This document shows, one piece after another, positions 10,873 through 21,959 of a stretch of 64,000 bases of DNA (its first letter is position 1; each line of letters starts with the position of its first letter). A program made the position numbers and the translations under genes. The notes below the pieces were generated by a model. It worked only from the letters and a program-made list of their open reading frames with translations, had not been told where the DNA came from and made no database searches. Origin of the DNA: Basidiobolus meristosporus CBS 931.73 (Eukaryota; Basidiobolomycota; Basidiobolomycetes; Basidiobolales; Basidiobolaceae); the NCBI GenBank assembly GCA_002104905.1, contig MCFE01000268.1, positions 43,440 through 107,439 on the forward strand, written 5' to 3'.

Positions 10873-11394
10873 ATGTCTCTTAAAGCTGCTTACACCGAAG
10901 ACGCTCCCGCCGCTCTCGGCCCATACTGTAAGTTCATTACTGTTAATTTGACTGGTTCTCTTCTAACTGTTGAATCTGCTAGCCCAAGCTATTGTCGCCA
11001 ATGGCTTTGCTTTCGTCTCTGGTCAAATCCCCATGAATCCCAAGACCGGTGAGATCGTTGAGGGTGGCATCAAAGAGCAAACTGTATGTATACCACGTCA
11101 TAGGAAAGCCGTGAAGTTCTCGAACTCAACCTCCATGTTTCCCAATTTGTTATATAGCGTCAGTCTCTTGCCAACCTTGGTGCTGTTTTGAAGGCAGCTG
11201 GTAGTGATTTCAGCAAGGTTGTGAAGACCACCGTCTTCTTGAAGGACATGAACAACTTTGTCCCAATGAACGAGGTCTATGCCGAAATCTTCGGTGATGC
11301 CCGCCCTGCTAGAGCCGCTGTCGAAGTCGCCCGCCTTCCCAAGGATGTCATGGTCGAGATCGAGTGTGTCGCCGTTGCTGGTGCTCACTTGTAA
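10873..11394 (+). CDS. RidA/YjgF/UK114 family reactive-enamine deaminase
   Basis: Three exons (10873-10927, 10983-11083, 11158-11394) joined across GT-AG introns of 55 and 74 bp give exactly 130 residues, the usual size of the family. RidA hydrolyses reactive 2-aminoacrylate and similar enamines/imines released by PLP enzymes, giving 2-oxo acids and ammonia. Visible landmarks: [20 protein letters not shown] at the first splice junction, then [12 protein letters not shown] and the C-terminal [20 protein letters not shown] block whose Arg binds the substrate carboxylate. Family members are trimers. There is no clear mitochondrial presequence, so cytosolic action is likely. Codon use is rich in C-ending codons compared with the neighbours, which suggests good expression. 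The family assignment is firm. Confidence 0.93.
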
Positions 11395-11747
11395 TGGGTG
11401 TGGGCCAGAGGAAATTTTGTATAGGTTGAATTAAACCATTGTGATTAAAGCGATACTCTGCTTTCGTTAGTGCACGAGTTGGGGAAGGGGTTTCGAGGTC
11501 GATTCAGTTGGGATCAGAATGGCATATCGTCGGTTGAAGTAAGCGTTGGATTCGCTCTGTTTGTCGCAACAAATCACCCTAGAACGTGGTTGCAGGTTTG
11601 ATGATTGTCCTAACTAGTTTTCAACCGGCTTGTGATACACACAAATATAGTAGCTGGTTCATGCAATGGCCAAAAGCGGGAAATCAGTATGCTTGATAAG
11701 TACGCTGGGGGATCAGTTCAACCTGTCTAGATACCGTCAGTATTAAT
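11395..11747. other. 3' flank of RidA; nothing recognised
   Basis: Contains the RidA 3' untranslated region. No frame or motif of note was seen up to the next coding-like region. Confidence 0.4.
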
Positions 11748-13170
11748 GTGAACAAACGATTTCTATTATGGTGTTGGAGAGTGATTGCCTTTTTCATGAC
11801 GAATAGTAAGTCACCCTCCCGCCAATCACTCAACCAAGAGCGATTTCTGGTAGAGATTTCCTGGAATGGGCAGTGGAGGCTATGGTGTCAGCCGAACCGT
11901 ACTCTCCTCATAAAATACTTGTGTGTAGCAGCAGTAAGGATGGCTTCCTGTGAACAATTGCCTCGCTGGTGCGGGCATTCCCAGCAGTGATTTTCTACCC
12001 TAGACTTAGCATTGACAGAATGATGACGGCGGTAATAACATCGGGAGCCAATCAAACATCATGGCATGCATGGGCTCATCTTCTGGCAAAGTGCTCATGG
12101 TTACAATGGGGTTTGGGGGCTGAATCAAGGAGTTTCGCCGGAGGGGGGAGGGCGTCTGAGTCAGATCAAAACGTGCAAGCGGTATATCTGGATACTGCCA
12201 CCACCTTGGACTAGAGTACATGTACGAGCATTTAAGGGATGCCGTCATACTTGGATCAGTGGTAATCACGATTTTGTGGCTACAGCAGCTGGCAGGGAGT
12301 GGATGATCAACATGTGGATGACCTCGGATAAAGGGTGTGTTTCCAGGTGTCTAAAAGGGCCAGACAGGAAGACTGGGGGTTGCTGTCCACAGGGATCCCG
12401 CTTGACAGGTAATCGGCCCAATTAGCCGATGCAAAGATTCATTTGGCGTCATCATCAGGTAACGACTGAGCGGCAAGGTTTCTCGTCTTCATGGCAACGT
12501 CCCGCTAAGGTTGTGGAGGGCGGCTCGCCACACACCCCCGATTTACAGAAAGGTCCCAAACCTGTACGATTCGATGTATATGGGCCACCACGGCTCCGCT
12601 AAAGGCCTAGATTCCCAAATAATATCGGCAATTATCCCCATACTGAGTAGATCATATGTGATCAATAGAGTCGATCTACTGACGCCCTATCCATCATGTA
12701 CCAGGTTGGCTCGGCATCATTCAGGTGCAAGAAGACGCCTTGACCGGCTTGAGTGTCAGGCATTGCGGTGAGTGCATCCTGGTCGGATTCCTTTTGTACA
12801 CAACACCCTAAATGCAGCACCAATGGTAACGCCAGGCGCAATTTTCTGAGGAATCGGCCGTTTCCGTGGCCGCTAGTGTGTGATATGTCCATAAAGTGCC
12901 GCTGGATTACAGACAGCAGGACTCATAGGTACGGTTATTTAATGGGCATATAGTGGGAATCGAAGAAATGCAGTGATTGGTATTGGGGCTCACTAAAAGC
13001 CTTGTATTATCAGGTGATGGGGGAGTTAGACGCTGGTGACGGAGGTGAGGCATATCTAGACCTACTGGTGGAGACCCACAGGTTTCTGGTGGTAAGCAGT
13101 CAAGGTTTGTACAGAGTATTTCCCTATTTGATATTCACATACCAGACTGAGAATATTCACCCGAAAGATT
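11748..13170 (+). pseudogene. Unresolved beta-propeller-like gene or remnant
   Basis: Several plus-strand segments read like blades of a WD/beta-propeller protein but lie in different frames: PHKILVCSSSKDGF (about 11905-11950), MACMGSSSGKVLMVTMG (about 12060-12110), FVATAAGREWMINMW with CVSRCLKG (about 12275-12360), a continuation QTGRLGVAVHRDP that needs a frame change at about 12360, and VETHRFLVVSSQGLYRVF (about 13070-13125), ending at a TAA near 13170. The FVATA..W.I..W pattern is typical of WD repeats. It may be a multi-exon gene whose introns I could not all place, or a decayed one. The long minus-strand frames in this stretch look like shadows. Confidence 0.3.
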
Positions 13171-13283
13171 AAAGTAGAAACAAGAATACAGGAGAAAAGT
13201 TAAGGTACAGTGGGGCGTATCTTAGTGAAGCTCTGTTTGGAGTGTTGAGCATTGTGGTATCAAGCATGACCCTTAAGGGGGTC

Positions 13284-14383
13284 TCAGTAAGTGAATTCGA
13301 GCATTGATGTAGTGTGTCTACGCTTTTTTAGCGGTGGCTGCTGCAACTGAAATTCTGAGGGGTTGGTGTGTGATACAGAATTCCAAGTAGCATCTGGATC
13401 GGATTCGGCGCTCGTGACAGGGTGTTGAAAGGATTTCGTACGTAGTTTGGGCTGTGACGGGTTCTTCGGGTCATTCAGCTTGGCGGCGTCTAGTGATAGG
13501 TTGCAGCCGGTCCAGTTGGGCTCTTCCGTAGTGGCCGGCATTTTCTTTTTGTTTCCGTACGGGGAAATGTGGGATTGTTGTTGGAGCATATCGATTTGAA
13601 TCGACAGGTCGAGTCCAAGAGAGCCAAACCCCGAGTGCGCAGTGTCTGCCTCGTTGAAGTCCTCCGAGTAGTTAGGCGGCACCAAGGTGGGTGTCTCGGC
13701 CATGCTGGACAAAAGGGGGGCTGAGTCGTGGGACAGTTGTAGAGCAGCCGTATCACAGGTATGCAGGAGTGTGAGCGAGTCGTGAGAAAGAGTATTACTC
13801 GTGTCGTCAAAGTCGCGGAGTCTAACTAAAGAGTGGTACAGAGATTAATATTGTAGAGGACACTCGTATAGCCTTGGAAATAGTTACCTGAGTAGAGAAA
13901 GGCATTTGGATGGGGATATTCTTGTGGTTTATCATAGACGTTCAGTCCGTAGGACGTGGAGGTGTCTTTCAAGTCGAAGGTCGGATTGTTTTGTGGGGTG
14001 AAGTGGGAGTATTCTGGCTCTGCTCTGTAAGATGTTGATGGCTGCGAGATAAAGATCGAGCTTGGGTGGGATAAAGTCAGCTTGGTGGCTTCTATGGGTT
14101 TTGGGGAGCCAGTGGCGCTGGATTCCTGGCAACCTTTTTTTAATTTCTGGCGACGATTCTGAAACCAGATCTGGACTGCACGAGGATGCATCTCTAATTC
14201 TTCTGCTAGCTTTACACGAATGTCAGTTTTTGGCTTTGTGGTTTGGTCGAAGACTTCCATCAATCTAGTGACTTGACGCGCGCTGAGGCGGTTGCGTCGC
14301 TTAACTTCTCGAGGCTCAGTAGGTTTGTCAAACTCTGAATCCAAGTCGGATGATGTTGGGAGGAGAGCTTCAGTTTGACTCAT
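13284..14383 (-). CDS. Homeodomain transcription factor
   Basis: Two exons on the minus strand, 14383-13888 and 13825-13284, joined across a 62-bp GT-AG intron (13887-13826) give one frame of 345 residues. The homeodomain is near the N-terminus, residues about 26-85 (KRRNRLSARQVTRLMEVF to VQIWFQNRRQKLKK), with the invariant Trp73, Phe74, Asn76 and Arg78 of the recognition helix. It is a 60-residue, non-TALE type; AVQIWFQNRRQ resembles Yox1/Pho2-like fungal factors. The rest is Ser/Thr/Pro/Gln-rich and probably disordered, ending with a basic PPLKKRRH cluster that could be a nuclear signal. I start at ATG 14383 because the frame upstream of it opens only with TTG. No partner homeodomain or pheromone gene is nearby, so a mating-type role has no support. 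Confidence 0.85.
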
Positions 14384-15988
14384 ACTTGTCGATGGTATCC
14401 CCAATGCGCAGGTAACAAGAAGAAGGGACAGGGGAAAATGGGAAGTGCTGTTAAATCGGAGAATGAAAAGAATCTGGTAGAGTTGTGGCAGTGACCCTTG
14501 ACTTTTATAGCAACAGAAGTCACTAGTGATGCGGGTCAACTGACAATAAAGTCAAGACTAGCCGACATGATTCGGGATCTTACAATACAGGGTTATTTTA
14601 TCAACGATATCAAACTAGAAAGAGCACAAAGATTGGATCCCTTTCTATTCTAGTTATGGCCTTTCTTCAGAAAAAACAGGTGTTATATCTGTCAATGGGA
14701 TAAGAGAGCATGGCGGATACAAAGGGCCTTCAGTAGAACAGTACACCATCTACATTCGTTTCAAGGGTTCACAAGATGCTCTTTGACCCTGTGGACAAGG
14801 CAGCATTCCCGGCCAACCAACTTGCACAGGCTCTCGCTATGGATGCTTTGTGGTGGCCTTCAGGTGCGTTCCATGTTCAGTCTGCGCCACATTGACTCAT
14901 GAGCTTGCAAGGTGAGGGACCGGCTTTGGAAACAACTGGCTCACTTTAGAGAAATGCTCGTATTATCATAATCATCAGCCAATCTTCCATTTGGTAAAAT
15001 CATTGGAGTTCTAAAAATAGTGATGCCATGGAGGGGGACCTTGACCTTCCTATCACTGCCAAGACGGAGCGATTTGAAGTATCGGAATGCTTTTCAGTTC
15101 TATATGGCACTTCAAATACACTGATCTACCCTATCACCTGATGCGGGTGTGCTCACTGTACCAAGCCTAGTAGGGTGACAAGTATGGTACAAGAAACTCC
15201 TTGCATAGGCTACAATCCTACAATGTTTAGCTACAATGCCACTGAGCACTAACCTACCGGTTTACCCTCCAGTAATTCTAGTCAGCGGGATTTTATAGTA
15301 TTGAGACTATATAAAGGGAATCGAGCGAAAAATCTACTACATTTTCCCGATAACCTACTAGTTTCCCAAACTGGTTGAATCCCAAAACTTGCGGATAAAT
15401 GGTACTCTTTTATATATTGTATTGATAGTTGGGCGTTGTTGGAACTATCAAGTATTGTACGTAATTAGTTCAACATTGACGAAATGAACAATTTATACCT
15501 AGTCAGTCTAGGCTCGGTGCTGGCTTTGCGCATTTGCTAATTTTTTAGAATTCAAGATGGAGCATTTTCACGCCGTCTAAATTTCTAAACGCCTTGTGAT
15601 ATCAATTACCAGCTGCATCTGATAGTCTATGTTACAATTTCTTCATAGGAGAGATATCTATTTTTTCTCTGGTTAATTGAAATAACTACTGTGTTGGACT
15701 TTGAAATGATTAGGTTTAGGTCTTGTGAAAGTAATATATTATTAGAGAATTCATGAACTTACTTGTGGAGTATCTCAGCACAAGCATTGCAGAAGTAGAG
15801 TAAGGTTCCTTTGGCTCTCTTGAAAGGCACTGAGCACTTCCAACTGATCATCTTGAGCCTTTTATTGTAGCATCATAATTTTGGCTCTTTGTACTGCAAG
15901 CATGAATGAACATTCTCCAGAGTCAGCAACAATTGATTGCTCCACTGCCATTACATGGCCAGAAGCTAGTCTACACAGCTATTGATAC
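14384..15988. other. Intergenic region between the homeodomain gene and the copia element
   Basis: The left part holds the homeodomain promoter. At 14776 an ATG opens about 30 codons that read like protein (FDPVDKAAFPANQLAQALAM) and stop at a possible GT donor near 14863; this could be a lone exon or a remnant, and I cannot extend it. From about 15.3 kb the sequence becomes A+T-rich with no gene seen. Confidence 0.4.
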
Positions 15989-16320
15989 TGTTGTAAAAAC
16001 TCGTATTTCCACCTAAATATTCACCTAACTTATTCGCTTAGATCATTACCTTCATATCCTAGAGAATACTGACCAAATTCCATGTCGGGATTTACTTGGA
16101 ATATTTACCCAGAACATGAAAATTCTCAAAGTTGTCCAAACAGCCCCAAACTTTGCACACATGTTCTTGGGACCTTGCTTAACCTATTCTTTGTGTTTTC
16201 AATGCCAAGACCATGTAAAAGTATAAATACTACTTTTACATTCAATAAATCATTAAGTGAAAACCACATAATCTACTTGTCCTCCCAATCACTTCCAATA
16301 TCTCCAAGACTTTTACAACA
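15989..16320 (+). repeat. Copia 5' LTR, 332 bp (short form)
   Basis: Begins TGTTGTAA and ends TTACAACA, perfect inverted ends. It contains a TATA-like AGTATAAATACT (about 16221-16232) and AATAAATC (about 16243) that may serve as promoter and poly(A) signals. It lacks the 17-bp block (CCAGGTATTTTGGTGAA on the plus strand) that is present in the 349-bp LTR at 59606-59954. The open frame that runs through the LTR is not a gene. Confidence 0.9.
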
Positions 16321-16332
16321 GGTTATGAGCCC
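16321..16332 (+). promoter_or_regulatory. Primer-binding site, initiator-tRNA anticodon half
   Basis: GGTTATGAGCCC directly follows the LTR. It is the reverse complement of GGGCTCATAACC, the anticodon stem-loop of eukaryotic initiator tRNA-Met, as in Drosophila copia, where the 5' half of this tRNA primes reverse transcription. Confidence 0.8.
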
Positions 16333-16351
16333 CAAGCTGTCACTCTCTGCA

Positions 16352-17815
16352 ATGTCTACCACCGCTAATACTGGAATTTTTCTCTCTGCTGAAAAGTTGG
16401 ATGGATCTAACTACCAAGTGTGGAAGGTGAAGATGAAGATGCTGCTACAAGAAAGAGGCCTTTGGGATATTGTCATGGGAGAAGAATGCCCACCTAGCAA
16501 CATGGGAGAGGAAGCCTTGAAGTACCAGAAGAAAGATCAAAGTGCCTTTAACTGCATTTGCCTTAATGTTAAAGACAAATTGCTAATTCAATGCTCAAGA
16601 GCAAAAATGGCAAAGAATGCCTGGAAGGCATTAGAAGACACCTACCAGTCATGTTTAGCTGCTAAGAAAATGTATCTGAGACGAAAATTCTTTACTATAA
16701 AGATGCTGCCAGGAGAAGAAATGAAAATTCTAATCAACAGAATTACTCTGCTGGTAGATCAGATGAAATCTGTGGGCATACCAACTACTGATGAGGATGT
16801 GATAGTTAACATCCTGAATAGCCTGACAGACAAGTTTCAGGGCCTTGTCTCAGCCCTAGAGTCCAGAACCGAAGATTTGACCTTAGATAATGTATATGGA
16901 AGGCTCCTGGATGAAGAATTAAGAAAATCAAGGGCAAATAAGAAGGAAGAAGAAAATGCTTTAATAAGCAATGATAACAAACAAAGGAGGTACCCAAGAC
17001 CCTACAAAGGTAACAGCAACCTGTTTTGCAACTACTGCAAAAGCAAAGGACACACATCAGACCGATGTCTCAAAAAGAAAGATAATCAACAAAAGAAGCC
17101 TGAAAATGGAAATGCTGCAACAGCTGAAGATAGACTATTCATATCTGCACTAAATATGACCACAAACAAGGATTCTCAGATGTGGTATATTGACTCTGGA
17201 GCATCTCAACACTTTACACACCAAAAAGAACTTTTTACCCAATATCAAGAAATTCCAATTAAGAAGGTTTTCATGGGTGACAATAGTACACTTGATGCAG
17301 TGGGAGAAAGAACTATCCAAGTGAACCTAACAAGCAGTGAAAGAAACCATACACTGACTTTCAAAGAAGTACACTATGTACCAGAAATAGACAAGTACCT
17401 ACTATCTGTAAGCAAGGCCACTGCAGAAGGACTCAGTTTCAGCTTTGACAATTCTGCATGCAAGATCACTGATCAAAATGGTGCCCATATTGCTTTGGGC
17501 ATCAGAGATCAGAATCTATACAAGCTGACTTATATTCCATCATATTTGGAAGCCAATATATGTAACTTAAATGAAGAAACACCAATGCTTTGGCACAGGA
17601 GATTTGGGCACAACAATTTTGATTATTTGCTCAAAATGATCAAAGATCAGTTAATTTCTGGAGTGAAAATTGATCCCCCAGCTAATTTGGAGCACTGTGA
17701 AGCCTGCATATATGGGAAACAAGCCAGACAACCGCTCAAGAGCTCTGGGTTAATCAAAACTAAGAAAAAATTAGATCTAATTCACTCAGATCTGTGTGGA
17801 CCTATGCAAAATTAA
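16352..17815 (+). CDS. Copia Gag-protease-integrase N-terminal part
   Basis: The frame begins at ATG 16352, just behind the primer-binding site, and stays open for 487 codons. Order of domains: copia-type Gag starting SAEKLDGSNYQVWKVKMKML; CCHC zinc knuckle at residues 226-239 (CNYCKSKGHTSDRC); aspartic protease with DSGASQHF at 281; GAG-pre-integrase zinc site with LWHRRFGH (His415) and CEAC (Cys449, Cys452). A TAA at 17813 replaces the TTA Leu codon found at this place in the copy at 62450, so the polyprotein is cut just before the catalytic integrase core. The longer open frame that starts upstream (16082) runs through the LTR and is not used. Confidence 0.85.
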   Translation: MSTTANTGIFLSAEKLDGSNYQVWKVKMKMLLQERGLWDIVMGEECPPSNMGEEALKYQKKDQSAFNCICLNVKDKLLIQCSRAKMAKNAWKALEDTYQSCLAAKKMYLRRKFFTIKMLPGEEMKILINRITLLVDQMKSVGIPTTDEDVIVNILNSLTDKFQGLVSALESRTEDLTLDNVYGRLLDEELRKSRANKKEEENALISNDNKQRRYPRPYKGNSNLFCNYCKSKGHTSDRCLKKKDNQQKKPENGNAATAEDRLFISALNMTTNKDSQMWYIDSGASQHFTHQKELFTQYQEIPIKKVFMGDNSTLDAVGERTIQVNLTSSERNHTLTFKEVHYVPEIDKYLLSVSKATAEGLSFSFDNSACKITDQNGAHIALGIRDQNLYKLTYIPSYLEANICNLNEETPMLWHRRFGHNNFDYLLKMIKDQLISGVKIDPPANLEHCEACIYGKQARQPLKSSGLIKTKKKLDLIHSDLCGPMQN

Positions 17816-20341
17816 TCCTTAGGCGGGATGAGGTATTTAATCACTTTTATTGATGATTATACAAGATACACATGGGTCTACTTCATGGAGAGAAAGGAAG
17901 AAGCGTAGTCTAAGCTCAGGGAGTTTAAAGCCATGGCAGAGAGAGAAACTGGTGAAAAAATCAAGAAAATATGCTCTGACAATAGTGGAGAATGCACCTC
18001 AAAACTCTTCATCCACTTCTGCAAAATTCATGGGATAGAGCAAGACACTACTGTACCATACTCCCCACAGTAGAATGGAGTAGCTGAACATGCTAACAGA
18101 TCAATAATTGATAATGCAAGATCTATGATCCATGATCAAAAATTATCCTATGATTTTGGGCAGAATCAGTTGCCACTGCTGTATACCTTAAAAACAGGAG
18201 TTATAACAGAATACCTTGTGATTCTACTCCATTCAAAGCATGGTATGGATACAGAGCAAGTGCAGAACTTTTAAGAATATTTGGGTGTACAGCATATGCC
18301 AAAAAACTGGCTGGAAATCAGTCAAAATTTGAGCCAAAAAGTGTAAAATGCATATTTTTAGGCTGCTGCAATGAGAGTAAGGCATACAGACTCTACAATA
18401 CCAAAGCAAAGAAGCTGATCAAGTCCAGGGATGTGCTGTTTGATGAAAATTTGAAATTCTCACAAAAAATGACATCAGATGATGACAAAAATTTGATCTC
18501 AAGTCCACCAATTGTCAGGATTGAATCAGAGCAAAACAATGAGAATTTTTTCACTCCAGAGGACTCTACAACCATGGTTCAGCCAGAATCAGTGCCTAGC
18601 AATATCCCAGCGGTGATCATTCCAGTATCAAATGCCCAGAGATCCAATCAGACAAGAAATAGCCTAAACTACTATATCAATGAGGGTACAAACTTAGCCT
18701 ATGCCTATTCAGTTTATATTGATGAGCCCCAGAATGTAAAAGAGGCCCTAAGTAGCTCTCAGACAAAGTGTTGGAGATCTGCAATGACTGAGGAATATCA
18801 GGCTCTGATGGAAAATCAAACTTGGGGCTTAGTCAAATTACCAATCAACCAAAAATCAATTGGATGCAGATGGGTCTTCAAGACAAAATACAAGGCTGAT
18901 GGTAGAATTGAAAGATACAAAGCAAGACTTGTAGTCAAAGGATACTCTCAAACAAAAGGACTTGACTATACTGAGACCTTTGCACCGGTAGCCAAGTTTA
19001 ATTCCATCAGATTAATATTGGCTATTGCAGCCAAATTTAGGTTTTTTATACATCTAATGGATGTAAAAACTGCATTTTGAGTTGAGAACTTGCTGTGGAT
19101 GTGCAAATGGACCAGACTGATGGGTTTGTTGACTAAGGTAACCCCCATTTGGTCCGCAAGCCTGAAATATCTCTATATGGTCTCAAACAATCATCAAGAG
19201 CTTGGAATGACAAGATAGATTCTTATCTGGAATATTGGGTTTCAAAAGTAGTAATGCTGACTATATTATATACTATAAGCCACATAGAGCAAATCCAGCT
19301 TTATTAGCTCTATATATGGATGACTTTATTACAGCTGCCAATATCCTAGAAACATTGCAAGAGACTAAATCTAGCCTATCTAAAGAGTTCAAGACATCTT
19401 ATCTAGGAGAACTCAGTAACTACATAGGGATAAAGTTCTCCATAGACAAAGGTACTCAGACTAACACCCTTAGGCAATCCAAGCATACTCAAGATACACT
19501 AAAGAAGTACCAAATGGAAAACTGTAAACCAGCAGCTACCCCAATAGAGACAAACTTAACTTGGTCAAAAATCAACTAAATCAAGAGAGCTTGGTGCCAT
19601 CCAAAAGCCCTGACTTTTCTTATCAATCTATGGCTGACAGTCTGATGAATATCATGCTTGGAACACATCCAGATATCTCATACTCAGTGGGAGTTGTCCG
19701 CCAGCATGATCAGAACTAGGGATCTGATCATATTGCAGCAGCGGAGCGGATTTTTAGACACCTTAAAGGAACTGCTAATATCTATTTAAAATACACTTAT
19801 AAGGACTCAGAACTGGATTTTGTTGGATTCTCTGATAATGATTGGGGACAAAATTTAGAAGAGAGAAGGTCCACCTCAGGATATGCCTTTCTTCACTGTC
19901 CAGGAACAATTTCATGGAATTCAAGAAAGCAACCAACCATAGCACTTTCTACCACAGAGGCACACTATATGACAGCCTGTGAGGCTACAAAAAAAGCAAT
20001 GCAGTTAAGAAAGCTTTTTACAGATTTAGGCCTATGTCAAAAAACGCCTATTACTTTATTTCAAGATAAAAAAGGATGTATGCAATTAGGTAGATATCCA
20101 ACTTTTCATGCTAGAACCATATAAATATATATATATATGGTAGAAATCCAGCTTTTCATGCTAGAGTTATGCACATAGATATTAGACATCATTTCATATG
20201 TGAAGCTATAGAGAATAAATTAGTTAGTTTAGTTTACTGTCTCACATCTGAAAAGATTGCAGACATATTTATCAAACCATTAGCTAGAGAAGAGTTTGAA
20301 TATTGTAGGTCAAAATTAGGACTGGTCAGTATGAGCATATA
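17816..20341 (+). pseudogene. Copia integrase core, reverse transcriptase and RNase H, decayed
   Basis: The rest of the polyprotein is recognisable but broken. Integrase core: YLITFIDDYTRYTWVYFMER (about 17830), later TVPYSPQ*NGVAEHANRS with a TAG for Gln. The integrase C-terminal part and linker include an open stretch of 215 codons (18433-19080) that reaches the RT start (RWVFKTKYKADGRIERYKAR, VDVKTAF-like end). RT catalytic motif reads YMDD rather than YVDD (about 19310). RNase H blocks run to 20341. At least eight stops or frameshifts occur, against none in the upstream 487 codons. The purine tract CTGAGTGGGAG at 20342-20352 precedes the 3' LTR. Confidence 0.85.
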
Positions 20342-20352
20342 GCTGAGTGGGA

Positions 20353-20608
20353 GTATTGTCAAAGTTTGGAACTCCTCTTAAATATTTACCTTTCCTAGTC
20401 ACTTGGATAGCTACCTTCAGATCCTAGTGAATAATGATCAAATTCCTTGTCAGGATTTACTAGAATATCTTCACCAAAATACCAGGAACCCAGAACATGA
20501 ACTTCTCAAAGTAATCCAAAAAGCCCCATACTTTACACACATGTTCTTGGGACCTTTCTTATTCTATTTTATGTGCTTGTAATGCCAGGATCATGTGAAA
20601 GTATTAAC
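20353..20608 (+). repeat. Copia 3' LTR, truncated, long form
   Basis: Starts TATTGTCAAAG (changed from TGTTGTAA) right behind the purine tract, keeps the 17-bp block missing from the 5' LTR, and breaks off at about 20608 before the TATA/poly(A) end. By eye it differs from the 5' LTR at roughly a fifth of positions. Confidence 0.75.
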
Positions 20609-21115
20609 TCCCTGAAATACATTGACTATTTCTTGATGCCATTGTGTTGAGAATGAGTCCAGAGAAAATGATATTCAACATGTTACCTCCCAGGTACAAA
20701 GATATGTTTACAATAGCATATTTAATGTTGAATAGTCATGAAGAAATGTCAAGCTTCTAGTCTGACTGTATCTGGAGCCAAATGCAAGTTGGATACAGAA
20801 AGCAATCATTCTGGGTGAACTTGTTACTGCTAAGGGGAGGCTGCCTGATCATACAAAATTTTCATGGGCACTGAGTTAGAAGTCCCCAAGCAATACTCAT
20901 CAAGGCAGAAAGCTCCTAGGACTGACTGGCTAATTCAAATTCTGGATCAAGAATTATGCTCAAATTCCTCAGCAACTGACTCAGCTATTACAGAAAAACC
21001 AGAAATTTGAATGGCATGAAGGGCAGACAAGTGCTATGTTGGCATTGCTCAAGTCATTGTCAAAGCCACCTGCTTTAGCAGCTATAGACTAAAGTGTCAT
21101 TGATTTACAACCAAA
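20609..21115 (+). mobile_element. Fragment of a second Ty3/gypsy family (RT thumb/RNase H start)
   Basis: The part from about 20890 reads, with one or two frame breaks, as the junction of gypsy reverse transcriptase and RNase H (WIKNYAQIPQQLTQLLQKNQ, FEWHEGQTSAMLALLKSL). It does not match the gypsy elements at 25.7-36.6 kb, so it comes from another family. Nothing of its LTRs is seen. Confidence 0.6.
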
Positions 21116-21959
21116 CAAAGACATAAGAACTAAGTATGCTTTTAATCCAAACTAATAATTATATTTACAATATAACAACTAAATATGTTATAAATCCAAA
21201 CCAATGATTAAATTGTAAATATAATAACCAAGTTTGTAAAAAAAGTTTTCAAAAGATAAAATAATAACTTACAACTTGATAACTCAATATTCTTCATTAC
21301 AAATATTTACATCAACATTATATACAAATCAAAGCTTATCAACAAGCTTAACTGTTCATATACTTTTTTACTTTACCTATCAAACCATTATACATATTAG
21401 ATATTATATAATCTTTAACTAATGGAAAACTCCTGTAGAAGTCCCAACTAATACACCAATCTCATTTGTTATGATATCTCAATTGTCAACTGGTTACATT
21501 TCATGAGTTGCAATATATATTTTCTTTTACAACAACTTCTTTAAGATCAGCTTCTAACTCATCTTCATAAACAGATTTCTTGGTAGCATCTTTATCATAA
21601 ACTTCTTTGTCAGATTCTTATATATTAACAAAACCATTTCCAAGAGGCTCTTTGCCTAAAATTTGTACACCAAATGACCTGTTGATAAAAGGTTGGCATT
21701 AAAAGAACTGGTGTTAAAAGAACACTATTATGTAGTTGCTGCTTTAAGATTTGTGTAGCAGCCTTTTGATTGTTTGATATGTTAGTTTTTGATATATTAT
21801 CTCATACAACTTTAGCATCTTGAGCAGAAGTCTTTTTTGTAGTTTGTTTTGGAGTATTTTCTGAAGCAACTTCAACACTCTGAACAAAAGCCTTTTTTGT
21901 ATTTAGCCTTCAGATTTGGTGCATTTACAACTATGCTGCACAGAGTTTGTTAGAGAATT
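21116..21959. other. A+T-rich stretch, no gene assigned
   Basis: Very A+T-rich, with runs related to ATAACAACTAAATATG repeated around 21150-21230. On the minus strand 21660-21910 there is a Lys/Thr/Gln-rich coding-like piece (ENTPKQTTKKTSAQDAKVV) without a family match; it might be part of a transposon protein. Confidence 0.3.

Noticed and set aside
12006-12269. Minus-strand 87-codon gene
   Set aside because: It begins in the middle of the plus-strand WD-like block and shows no recognisable motif.
13284-14383. Homeodomain gene as a mating-type locus
   Set aside because: Only one homeodomain gene is present, without a divergent HD1/HD2 partner, pheromone or receptor gene, and its recognition helix resembles general fungal factors.
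14384-14539. Longer N-terminus for the homeodomain protein
   Set aside because: The extension opens with TTG and has no ATG before 14383.
16082-16351. Coding start of the copia polyprotein inside the LTR
   Set aside because: The open frame crosses the LTR end and primer-binding site; the first ATG behind these (16352) begins the Gag homology.
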